In this document: positions 21,844 to 31,913 of the stretch, piece by piece
How the letters are laid out: each line of letters starts with the position of its first letter
How positions within the stretch are numbered: position 1 is the first letter of the stretch
Assembly: GCA_022432975.1 (NCBI GenBank)
Contig: CM039514.1
Coordinates: forward strand, 7,981,519-8,045,518
Length of the DNA stretch: 64,000 nt
Direction: 5' to 3'
Source: Begonia masoniana
Lineage: Eukaryota; Streptophyta; Magnoliopsida; Cucurbitales; Begoniaceae
Notes under the pieces: model-generated
The model's input: only the letters and a program-made list of their open reading frames with translations
Told to the model about the DNA's origin: nothing
Database searches by the model: none
Translations under genes and position numbers: made by a program

Positions 21844-24748
21844 CATTGAGCAACCGTTTGTGCTAGAATTGAAGACACTGCCTTCACACTTAAAATACAC
21901 ATATTTATAAGCCCCATCTTTTTTACCAGTAATTATCTCTGCTGACCTATCTATAGAAGAAGAAGATAAATTACTCCGAGTTCTTCGAAAATTCAAATCG
22001 GCAATTGGTTGGACTTTGACAGATTTAAAGGGGATAAGCTCGTCATTTTGTATGCATAGAATCCTTATGGAGAAAGATTACAAGCCATCAGTGGAACACC
22101 AACGACGTCTCAACCCCACCATGAAAGAAGTGGTGCGCAAAGAAATCTTAAAGTGGTTAGATGCGGGGGGGATATACCCAATTTCTGACAGTTCATAGGT
22201 TGGCCCCGTCCAAGTTGTACCAAAAACTAGAGGAATGACAGTTGTGCAAAACAAAAATAATGAGCTCATTCCGACTCGTACTGTCATCGGTTGGCGCATA
22301 TGTATGGACTATAGGAAGTTAAACAAGGCTACAAGGAAAGATTACTTCTCACTTCCGTTCATTGATCAGATGCTTGACAGGCTATCAGGACACGAATTTT
22401 ATTGTTTTCTTGATGGATACTCTGGGTACAATCAAATAGCTATCGCACCTGAAGACCAAGAGAAGACCACATTTACCTACCCTTACGACACTTTTGCATT
22501 TCGACGAATGCCCTTTGGTCTTTGAACGCTTCTGCCACTTTTCAAAGATGCATGATAGCTATATTTCTAACATGGTCGAATGCCTTATTGAGGTATTCAT
22601 AGATGATTTTTCTGTTTTTGGATCTTCTTTTGATCATTGTCTGGAGAATTTGAATAGGGTGCTTCAAAGAATGTGTAGAGACAAATTTGGAATTAAATTG
22701 AAAAAAATGTTATTTCATGGTACGTGAAGGTATTGTGTTAGGCCATCGGGTATCATCCAAAGAGATAAAAGTGGATCATGCCAAGATTGATACGATTGAG
22801 AAGCTACCACCACCTATCTCCGTTAAGGGCGTGATGAGTTTTTTAGGACACGCATAATTTTATCGCAGATTCATCCAAGACTTTAGCAGGATCACCAAAC
22901 CATTATGTAACCAACTGGAAAAGGATGTGGAGTTTAAGTTTGATACTGCATGTTTAAATGCATTCAATTTATTGAAAAAAAAGCTCACTTCCGCACCCAT
23001 TGTAGTAGCACCAGACTGGAACCATCCATTCGAAATTATGAGCGATGCTAGTGATTTTGCGATTGAAGTAGTGTTAGGGCAACGCAAAGATAAGACATTC
23101 CGCATTATTTACTATGCAAGTCGGGTCCTTAATGAAGCCCAGTTGAATTACGCTACAACAGAAAAAGAACTACTGGCAGTGGTATTCGCATTCGACAAAT
23201 TTCGTCCTTATCTTATCAGCAATAAGGTAATAGTTTTCACTGATCATTCAACCATTAAATAACTTATGGTTAAAAAAGATGCAAAGCCGTGCCTCATTCG
23301 TTGGATTTTACTACTCCAAGAGTTCGATCTGGAAATTAAAGATAAAAAGGGCACAGCAAATCTAGTGGCAGATCACTTGTCCAGACCACAACCTCAAGAA
23401 CATGTGAAAGAGGATGAAGTACTAATTCTTGATACATTTCGAGATGAACAACTTTTTAGCGTCCACAATACACCATGGTACGCAGATATCATCAATTTCC
23501 TGGCTAGCAGTGTTCTGCCCATAGAGCCTTCATCTTATAAAAGAAAGAAATTTTTTACTGATATTAAAAGATATTATTGGGATGATCCCTTTCTTTACAA
23601 GCACTGTGCGGACCAGGTCATAAGGCGGTGCATTCCATAAGACGAAATGAAAAATATATTAAGACATTGTCATTCACTAGAGTGCGGAGGCCATTAAGAG
23701 AACAGCTGTAAATGTATTACAATGTGGTTTTTTTTTGCCTACCCTTTTTAAAGATGCTCATTTATTTGCTATGTCATGTGACCGCTGCCAACGTACCGGC
23801 AATATTTCACACCTAGATGAGATGCCATTAACCACTATTCTGGAAATAGAAATATTTGATGTTTGGGGAATCGATTTCATGGGGCCGTTTCCTACTTCTT
23901 TCAATCATAAATATATTCTCCTGGCAGTCGATTATATGTCAAAATGGGTGGAGGCGTCTTCTACCCCAACCAATGACGGTAAGGTGGTACTCAATTTTCT
24001 TCGTAAAAATATTTTCACATGATTCGGTACTCCAAGGGCTATTTTCAATGATGAAGGGACGCATTTTTGTAATAAGCAATTTGAAGCTTTATTGTTGAAA
24101 TATGGTGTAAAGCATTGCAAAGCTCTCGGGTATCATCCGCAATCTAATGGACAAGCCGAGGTTTCGAATAGAGAGATCAAGCAAATTTTGGAAAAGACGG
24201 TAAGTTCATCTCGCAAAGATTGGTCACGAAAGCTAGATGATTCTCTTTGGGCATATCGAACAGCATTCAAAACACCATTAGGAATGTCACCATGCCATTT
24301 GGTTTTTGGTGAAGCATGTCATCTTCCAGTGGAATTAGAGCATCGAGCTTTATGAGCTATAAAAAAAATAAACATGGAGTCACAAGCAGTAGGCGAAGCG
24401 AGAATATTACAATTGAACGAGCTGGATGAATTTAGAAGAGAAGCTTATGAAAATTCCAGAATTTATAAAGAAAAGACGAAGGCGTGACATGATAAACATA
24501 TTGTGCCAAAAGAATTTGCACCAGGCCAGCAAGTCTTATTATTTAATTCTCGCCTTCGGTTATTCCCTGGAAAACTCAAGTCACAATGGTCAATACCGTT
24601 TACAGTAATTAAAGTGTCTCCTCATGGTGCCATTGAAATTCAAGGTGAAGATCAATCTACTTTCAAGATTAACGGTCAAAGATTGAAACCATATTGGGGA
24701 GGTACATTCAACAGTGCAAAGTCCGTTCTCCTTCTAAACAAAATGTGA
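21844..24748 (+). pseudogene. Athila pol: RT, RNase H, integrase (decayed)
   Basis: Frames covering 22016-24748 make up a single pol read through stops. Seen in order: the linker ending LDAGGIYPISDSS; RT motifs TRTVIGWRICMDYRKLNKATRKD, FLDGYSGYNQI and FRRMPFGL, then the RT YMDD-box position reading FIDDF; RNase H (FEIMSDASDFAI, ATTEKELLAVVFAFDKFR, FTDHSTIK); integrase zinc finger remnant (CDRCQRTG), catalytic core ([10 protein letters not shown], a DEGTHF segment, [16 protein letters not shown]) and C-terminal FAPGQQVLLFNSRL. Lesions include stops after SDSS (22198), MPFGL (22525), at 23262, 23640, 24022 and 24355, plus frame changes near 22520 and 22730. Function would be reverse transcription and insertion; it cannot be active now. 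Confidence 0.92.
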
Positions 24749-25009
24749 AGCAGCACAGCGTCAAGTTGATGACGTTAAAACAAGCACTTGGTGGGAGGTA
24801 ACCCATTTATCATTATTTTTTAGTATTGATTTGCTCTGTTAACATTTCGGTTAAATTTCTAAGTTTAGTTTGAACTTTTTTTTGTTGTTTTCGTTTTAAG
24901 TTCTACTTAGCAATTTCATTTTGATATGACTAGTTTTATTATTACGTAGATAGTTTAATAGTTTTCGGTATTTTCAGTTTAAGTTGAAAAAAAAAAAATA
25001 TTTCGACAT

Positions 25010-25260
25010 TCTCTGAAACAGAGAAGTCGCCGATCGATCGGCTAACTGTGGCGATCGATCGGCGAAGCACAACAATTTTGTTTAAAACAGAGGAGTCGCC
25101 GATCGATTGGCTAAATGTGGCGACCGATCGGCACTTCTGATTTTAATACCAGGCGATTGATCGCGTCTCACACTTATCCCTTCTTGCTGTTAAAACCCTA
25201 CCCTTTGAAATACACACCCCTTTCTCCCTTTCTCACCTGCGATCGATCGACGCCCACATA
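25010..25260. repeat. Paired GATCGATC palindromes in the Athila post-pol gap
   Basis: The palindrome GCCGATCGATCGGC and near variants occur in pairs spaced about 20 bases (centred near 25035, 25057, 25093, 25118), with further single sites at about 25150 and 25245. The same arrangement recurs inside the 3' LTR at 30673-30925. Confidence 0.85.
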
Positions 25261-25721
25261 CCATATTGTCTAACGCCATCTTTAGCGACACACCACCGGG
25301 TTCTCTCACGACAAAAGGTAAACTTCTCTTGCTGAGCCCTTTCTCTTTCTAGCAATTGGAAGGTTCCGCATTTTCAAACTTTATTTTCCCTGCTCTAGTT
25401 TTGGTCATATTTTGAAAGTTTTTCTTTCGAATGTGTTAACTCTCTTCATGCTGTGATAGTCAATTTGACCATTGATTTTTCATTTTGAGGGTGGCTAGGA
25501 GTATAGTCCAGTAGTGGTTCAACGTGTATTATGCATGCCCACCAGGTGTTTGATTAAATGTCTGAGTCAAGTGGAACTTCCAATTGTGCATTGTGTTTAC
25601 TCCAAACTTATTATTTGCTTCTCTCATGTGCTTAAATGTCGTGCGTGTGTATGCTGGGTTGGATGTGTTTGCTTTGTGTGCGCAGTAACAGGTTATCTAA
25701 ATCGTTTGATATTCCAAGATG

Positions 25722-27036
25722 CCGCCTAAACGATCGAGAGCCATGACAAATTTAGTATCATTCAGCCCTATCTAGCACTCATTCATCAGCCCCATAGCGG
25801 CCAATTATTTTAAGGAGTTTATGACCAAAGACAAGACTATTATCTATGAAGTTCAATTCCAGCCTGCAGTGGTCGATCGCAACATTTTGACCATGCTCCG
25901 ATGACGAAGGTGTGAGTCAATTGCAGTGCTAGGGGGTGATGCGAACGTGAATGTCGTTCTCAAGTTTTATGCAAATCTCAAAGCAGCAAACAATGATGGA
26001 CCAGTCAAAGTTCGGAGCAAGTTCATCGATTTCTCATTCGAGGCTATCAACGCCTATCTTGGTCTAGATAATGCAGCACCTGACAAATTTCAAGCTATGA
26101 TGGATGCCGGGCCTGACTGCGAGTTGATTTTACGCAAGATGGGCCATCAGGGCTCAACATGGATTTATTCTACGCATAACCCCGCTCAACCATTACACAT
26201 AATATCGAGTTGCCTCAATCGCTACGCTTAAGCGTGGTGCAAATTCATTCGGGGAAACTTGATGCCCACATCTCAAAAATCCGAATTGACCAAAGAGCGG
26301 GTGGTGTTGCTCTATTGCATTCTCATGGGGCGATCCATCAATATCGGGCAGCTTATCCACCGCAACATTCTCGTGTGCTGTAAAGGATCTAGCACTGGCG
26401 GGCATATACATCCAGTTCTGATCACACACCTATGCACCTCCGCCAATGTCCTCATGAGCTCAACCGACGAACCCTGGCTGCAATAAGCTGTGTATGGCTC
26501 TTCCAACATATCCAAAATCGCCAATTGGCCCTATGGGATTGCCCGATATAATGGATTAGGGTTCGATGAACATGATATCAATGCGGTCATCCCTCCTCAG
26601 CCTCAGCCTCAGCCTCGTCTAAGGCATAATGGGTCGAACGGTTTAACATCTACACAAATAGCCATGGCAGACGAACGACAAGCTAACTGAGAGGCTCGCC
26701 TTAAACAGCGTTATGAAAGTTAGTCTGTTGCACCACCCACTCTCGGCGCATCCTCGTCCTCCATGCCCCCTAGCTCTTATACCATTGATGATGTGGGACG
26801 AATGGTTGCGACTCTGACTATTCAACAAGAGCAGATAAATGCCTGGCAGGCTCGTATGGAACAACGATTGACGGAGCATTCACAATTTTTAGCGCAGTAT
26901 ATTGAAGCGTTCAATGCCCCACCAGGGCTACTCGATTCAATCCGACCCACCTTTTTCCAACTATCCAGAGTATCTCTTGCAGCCATTTGAATTTCCACGC
27001 GAAAATGAGGATGACAAGATGCCGGGCTCGACATAA
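25722..27036 (+). pseudogene. Athila extra ORF after pol (plant transposon protein type, decayed)
   Basis: Starts at ATG 25722 (MPPKRSR). In order it shows a segment like VRSKFIDFSFEAINAYLGL, then LMPTSQ and KERVVLLYCILMGRSIN, SSTGGHIHPVLITHLC, a (Pro-Gln)n run (26598-26620), a charged tail with a coiled-coil-like stretch (QEQINAWQARMEQRL), and an end near 27036. At least six in-frame stops or frame changes are present (25773, 25903, 26231, 26486, 26690, 26990). This is the ORF sometimes called env-like in Athila; its domain is the putative plant transposon protein type. Its role is unknown. Confidence 0.8.
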
Positions 27037-28181
27037 GGTATGCCCTTCCCTTTCATGCTTTTCATGTTTGCTTTGTTTACATTGAGGACAATGTTTATTT
27101 TAAGTTTGGGGGTGATTTTTGCTTGACATAACTCTCTGCTCTGTTGTTCTACTATATATTATATGGTTATACATTCTGAACTCTTGGTTGAGGTGTCAAT
27201 GATGATTTAAATGAGACTAAATTCATGCTTTAGCTCCTTGAGAAATGCTGAGTAAAAGAATGATTTGTTTTAGTTTGCATTGATTAGAACTTACATAGTT
27301 ATCTTAAAAAATCTGAACACGTGTTATTCTTGTTTGAACCTATTTGCTGGTGATATATTTGTGTAGTCTACTGAGAGTGAAACCCAAACACTATAAGGGA
27401 GTGAACGAGAATAAACACGGTAAGGGAGTGTAACTCCAGTCAAATGTATTGATAACGAGGACATTGTGAGGAAAATCCTTCTTGGTTTTACCCAATATTC
27501 ACGAATGCAAATTGAAGTTTTTCACAAATAAAAGAATGACTTAGACCATCATTGAACCGTTTGAGTCTTCTTAGCTTACCATTTTGTGTCATCTAATGAC
27601 ACCCATAGTCACCATTTTGAGCCTATTATTTACTGGTCAATTGTACCTATTTTACCTTAGCCACATATATATTTTTCTACCTTTTCTAAAGAACACGGGG
27701 TTTATTGATATATTTGAAGGAGAATGCATAAAAACTTCTTTGTCATCTGTGAATTTATTTTTGCGTTGCTTTGTTATTATTAGTATGAGTTGTTAAAAAA
27801 AAAGAAAAAAAAAACAAGTTCGAAAGTTTAGTTTTATTTTCAGCTTGTTGTATTTATTTTACTTTGTAATTATGACAAATGAGTTTATCTGAATGATATT
27901 GAATGAAATAAGTTTGAGGGTGAGAGATCAAAGGAAAGCTTGAGCGAGTACTAAGAAGAAAATATTGAGTGAGAGAAATAAGGAAGGATGAGGTGTGCTT
28001 TGATTACTCGTTTGTATCTATAAAATTCCTATTCTTTTAACCCCGCCTTACATTACAAGCTTATCGACTTTTATTTTGGTTAATTGATAATTGCTATTAG
28101 TTAGATAGTGCGCAAAGCTGGTGAATGATTAGAGTGAATGGAGTGATCCCGAGTGAAATAAGAATGCAGTCCTTACCTGTA
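27037..28181 (+). other. Athila 3' non-coding region, first half
   Basis: Contains a polypurine-tract-like sequence (gaggacaatg... aagtttgggggtga, about 27088-27115), very like the one directly before the LTR at 30438-30468, then about 1 kb of AT-rich non-coding DNA up to the solo LTR's target site. Confidence 0.6.
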
Positions 28182-30176
28182 GCTACTGTTGGATCGTATT
28201 TGTCTAAGAGGAGGTAAATTAGACTTTTTAAACTTAATTTGTTAATCTAATCTATTTCTCTCTTATGTTCTACTGATAATAAAAACAGTAAATACTCAAA
28301 CAATGAAAGTGAGAGAGAGAGAATTTGACACCATAGTTTTTAACGTGGTTCGGCTAAGCTTGCCTACGTCCACGCTTCAAGGCTCTCCCTTGAATATTCT
28401 TTCCTTCTCCTCACGAGAAAACCAGATCGAACTTCCCGGGCGTCGATCTACTACCTTTACAAATCTGGATTGCACTTTATGGGCGACAATCCACTGCCTT
28501 TACACAAGTGTAAGTATGTAGTTTTTCAACACAAGCTACACTCTCTTAGAGATTGAATCTCAAGTTTAGAATCAGAGAGATGTAAAAGAAAATTACAGAG
28601 TGTTTTTTCAACTTTCTGCTCGTTAGGGCTCAACAAATGATTTTCGCAAAAGTTTTTTCTTTCGAGCTTCTTTTTCTCTTAAATACTCTGTCTGTAATCG
28701 GCTCTCTTCATTGAATGCTTCTTTCTTGATATGGAAAAATATTACCGTTGGAGAAGCATCCGTACTTAGACAGCTAGCCATTGCGTTCTGAAGTTGTTTT
28801 TGTGCTTCGCCATTAGTGGACAGGAGTTAAAGCTCTAGACGGCTATCGCTATCGCTTCGCGGTAAATTTAAATTCTGGTGGAAGATACTGTACACCGGAA
28901 GATGTTGCCTTTGAAATGCTTGAACCGCCATCGTAAGGTAGATGTCTTCTTTGAAGCCCCATCGGTAGATGTCTTCTTTGAAGCCCCATCGGTAGATGTC
29001 TTCTTTGAAGCCCCATCGGTAGATGTATCTTCAAAATACTGAACCGCCATCGGTAGATGTTCTTCAGAGCGCTAGCGGTAGATTTTGCTTTTGTCGTTTA
29101 GCTGGCGGTAGATGTCTTCTTTGAAGCCCCATCGGTAGATGTCTTCTTTGAAGCCCCATCGGTAGATGTCTTCTTTGAAGCCCCATCGGTAGATGTATCT
29201 TCAAAATACTGAACCGCCATCGGTAGATGTATCTTCAAAATACTGAACCGCCATCGGTAGATGTCTTCTTTGAAGCCCCATCGGTAGATGTCTTCTTTGA
29301 AGCCCCATCGGTAGATGTCTTCTTTGAAGCCCCATCGGTAGATGTATCTTCAAAATACTGAACCGCCATCGGTAGATGTCTTCTTTGAAGCCCCATCGGT
29401 AGATGTATCTTCAAAATACTGAACCGCCATCGGTAGACCGCCATCGGTAGATGTATCTTCAAAATACTGAACCGCCATAGGTAGATGCAACTTAAAAGTC
29501 TTGAACCGCCATCGGTAGATGTAGTTGTAAAAACTTGAACAGCCATCGGTAGATGTCTCCTTTACTTTGCTATGCCACCGAAATATACTGTTCACCGGTG
29601 GATGTAATTCTTTGAAGAACCAACGGTAGAAGTCTTCTGAAGATTTTGCGTAGAGACACTATTCACCGGTAGATGTTCTTCAGAGCGCTAGCGGTAGATT
29701 TTGCTTTTGTCGTTTAGCTAGCGGAAGAAGTAAAACTTATGAAACACCAACGGTGGATGAAATCTTTGTCGTTTTTCTGGCGGTAGATGTCTTCTTTTCT
29801 ACTTCAACGGTGGATGTACATTTTGTCGTTTAGCTGGCGGTAGATGTCTTCTTTGAAGCCCCATCGGTAGATGTGAATTTTGTCTTCTAGCTGGCGGAAG
29901 ATGTCTTCTTTCTTTGCCATCGGTGGATATGCAGTATTTAAACAATTTCAGCCCTTTTTTTCTGAACACTTAAACTGATTTATTAGACTACCAAAATACC
30001 CTTTTCAAATGGCATTTCCACATGAAAGCCAGTGAAATATATTAAACAACTGATTAATCTCATCGACATAATTCACTATTCTCATATAGTTAACATAATC
30101 AAATTACACTTCTTAACATACAAATACATCATAAAAAACAACGTTAGACTTAAACACTATTTAAGTCAACAGCTAC
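28182..30176 (+). mobile_element. Solo LTR (1,985 bp) nested in Athila, with 5-bp TSD
   Basis: The unit 28187-30171 begins TGTTGGATCG and ends GTCAACA (TGTTG/CAACA inverted ends) and is flanked by identical 5-base copies of gctac (28182-28186, 30172-30176). It has no internal region, primer site or coding capacity, so it is a solo LTR left after LTR-LTR recombination. Near its 5' part are sequences usual in plant copia LTRs (aacgtggttcggc, cctacgtccacgc). The middle third is a minisatellite, described separately. Confidence 0.9.
28878..29935. repeat. Two-unit mosaic minisatellite inside the solo LTR
   Basis: Two kinds of unit alternate. A 27-base unit runs cggtagatg-tcttctttgaagccccat and a 34-base unit runs cggtagatg-tatcttcaaaatactgaaccgccat, sharing the 9-base start cggtagatg. 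The 27-base units occur in runs of three (near 28938, 29105, 29258) separated by 34-base units. The outer units are more diverged (29500-29930), the core nearly identical, indicating recent expansion at the centre. Reverse frames encode repeated STDGASKKT-like peptides, which are artefacts. Confidence 0.95.
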
Positions 30177-30468
30177 TTTAATTGAACCAACAATTAGAAG
30201 AAAATAAGAATGAACACACACACACACGAAAATTTTTGAGTAAGCTATTGTCAATGCGCTAATATGAGCTATTTTTTTCGCAAAGTGTTAAACTTGGTGG
30301 TTTTAGTAGGAGTTTTTCAAGCTGAGACGAATTACCAAAAACCTTGATCAAGATAATTTACCATTGTATTATGTTGAGCATATTAAATGTGATTAAGATT
30401 ATATCTTTGTTTTAATTGAGCTGCATTTTGTTCGCTTGAGGACAAATTTTCATTCAAGTTTGAGGGTG
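30177..30468 (+). other. Athila 3' non-coding region, second half, with polypurine tract
   Basis: Continues the Athila sequence after the solo LTR. It ends with gaggacaaatttt and caagtttgagggtg immediately before the LTR, the expected polypurine primer for plus-strand synthesis. Confidence 0.65.
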
Positions 30469-31913
30469 TGATAAGTGTGTATTTTATACACTTATTAGTT
30501 CTCTTTTATACTTGATTTGATGAGTTATTCTTAAGTGTTTGAAGAAATTTAACGTCTTTTGTGTAAGTGTGCAGACAATTCACATAAATCAGGTTGGAGG
30601 TTGAATACAAAGAATGGAAGAAGATCAAAAGGACGAAAGGAAGAAAAGGCGAAGTTGGAGAAAACATAACATAAGTCGATCGATCGGCAATCGTCAGGCG
30701 ATCGATCGGCTGAATAGAAGATATGTTGCACGAGACAGAATAAGAGCCAATCGATCGGCTAAATGTGGCGATCGATCAGCTGAATCTAAGGATTTTCAAA
30801 AAGTAGGCGAAGCAGAAAAGTAGCTGATCGATCGGCCATCTTAGGCGATCGATCGACTGAAGATAAAGAAGCGAAGGTATAGCCGATCGATCGGCCATAT
30901 TAGGCGATTGATCGGCTATGTAAATTAACCGAGTAAACAGATTCATCTCAGCTGTCCATCGAGAAGAAATAGAGAGATTAGGTTAATAGGAAGAAAATCA
31001 ACGAAAGAAGGAGAGATTCATACAAAAAGAAATAGACAATTAAGGAGAGGAGGCAACGAAGAAGAATGATTGAGAACCAACCCTAGCGAGACGAAAACTG
31101 GGGAACAAGGCGAGAGTTTCAGAATTGGACATCAACATAGTTTTTCTCCTCTCCTTCTATAATTTACTTATGAATATCTTTATTATTGTTGTTTCTTTTT
31201 CTTCTAGCATGAACAAAATTTCTTTTATAGGGCTACAATGTAACCAGACAATGTTTATTTTCTGTCTCTTCATTTAATTAAATTTAATAAGTATTTCTTC
31301 CAATATTGTTGACGCATTTAATTCTCATTCTTAAAGCTTGTAAATTTCTAGCCAATCTTTACTTATTTTTAGGGTGTTTTGAGACTGAGAGGTGATGAAC
31401 GCCCAAGCAATGGAATTAATGTCAGAAATATGCATATGATAGAGATAGTTACGGTATTGATGTGATCATTGTGATTTCTCAATTTAATTGTATTTGGTTA
31501 ATGCTAGGATTTGAGACTGAGAAGTGATAACTCATTAATCAGATAAACTAAACAATGCTCGAGAAAGATTGTATTAGAATTTAGCGAAATCGATCATCAA
31601 CATAGGAAGAATATTTATGAATATAATTAGAAAGGACTGAAATAAATGTTGTTTTGGTGAAATCGTAGTACCTAGGCTTTCATTTATTAAATCTAATCTC
31701 ATTCTATCTGTTTCGTTATTTTACATTAGTTTACTTTAATTGTTTTGGTTGTTTAATTTAAATTCAATTATGTAACCATAAAACGTGTGTTCAATTTAGA
31801 ATTAAGATTAATAAATTCGATTATTAATTAACAAGTCCATGTGGGTTCGACACTCTATTTATCACTTTATTACTTGTTGCGACTCGTACACTTAGAAATT
31901 ATTTTTCACAACA
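30469..31913 (+). mobile_element. Athila 3' LTR (1,445 bp)
   Basis: Begins TGATAAGTGTG directly after the polypurine tract and ends ttcacaaca at 31913. The first 25 bases form a small hairpin (ATAAGTGT... ACACTTAT). It contains the cluster of GATCGATC palindromes at 30673-30925. The 5' LTR is not in the window, so age cannot be estimated from LTR divergence. Confidence 0.75.
30673..30925. repeat. Four pairs of GATCGATC palindromes in the Athila LTR
   Basis: Four repeats of about 60-90 bases each hold two palindromic cores (GATCGATCGGC then GGCGATCGATCGGC-like) about 20 bases apart, at about 30675/30697, 30747/30768, 30824/30845 and 30883/30905. The flanking words (ctgaa, ggcgat) are also conserved, so this is a degenerate tandem repeat built around a palindrome. 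Confidence 0.85.

Larger units (their letters stand above)
21740..31913 (+). mobile_element. 5'-truncated Athila (Ty3/gypsy) retrotransposon, split by a solo LTR
   Basis: Recognisable order: protease-RT linker, reverse transcriptase, RNase H, integrase (to about 24748), a non-coding gap, an extra ORF (25722-27036), a purine tract, and a 3' LTR (30469-31913). The 5' LTR, primer site and gag are missing from the window. A 2-kb solo LTR with its own 5-bp duplication sits at 28187-30171. Athila elements are plant Ty3 retrotransposons common near centromeres and characterised by an extra ORF after pol. This copy carries many stops and is dead. Confidence 0.88.

Noticed and set aside
28849..29595. 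Several minus-strand ORFs with STDGASKKT-like repeats
   Set aside because: They translate the minisatellite in the solo LTR, in several overlapping frames; no gene features.
28182..30176. Idea that the 2-kb unit is a complete small retrotransposon
   Set aside because: No second LTR, primer site or purine tract inside; the TG...CA ends and 5-base duplication fit a solo LTR.
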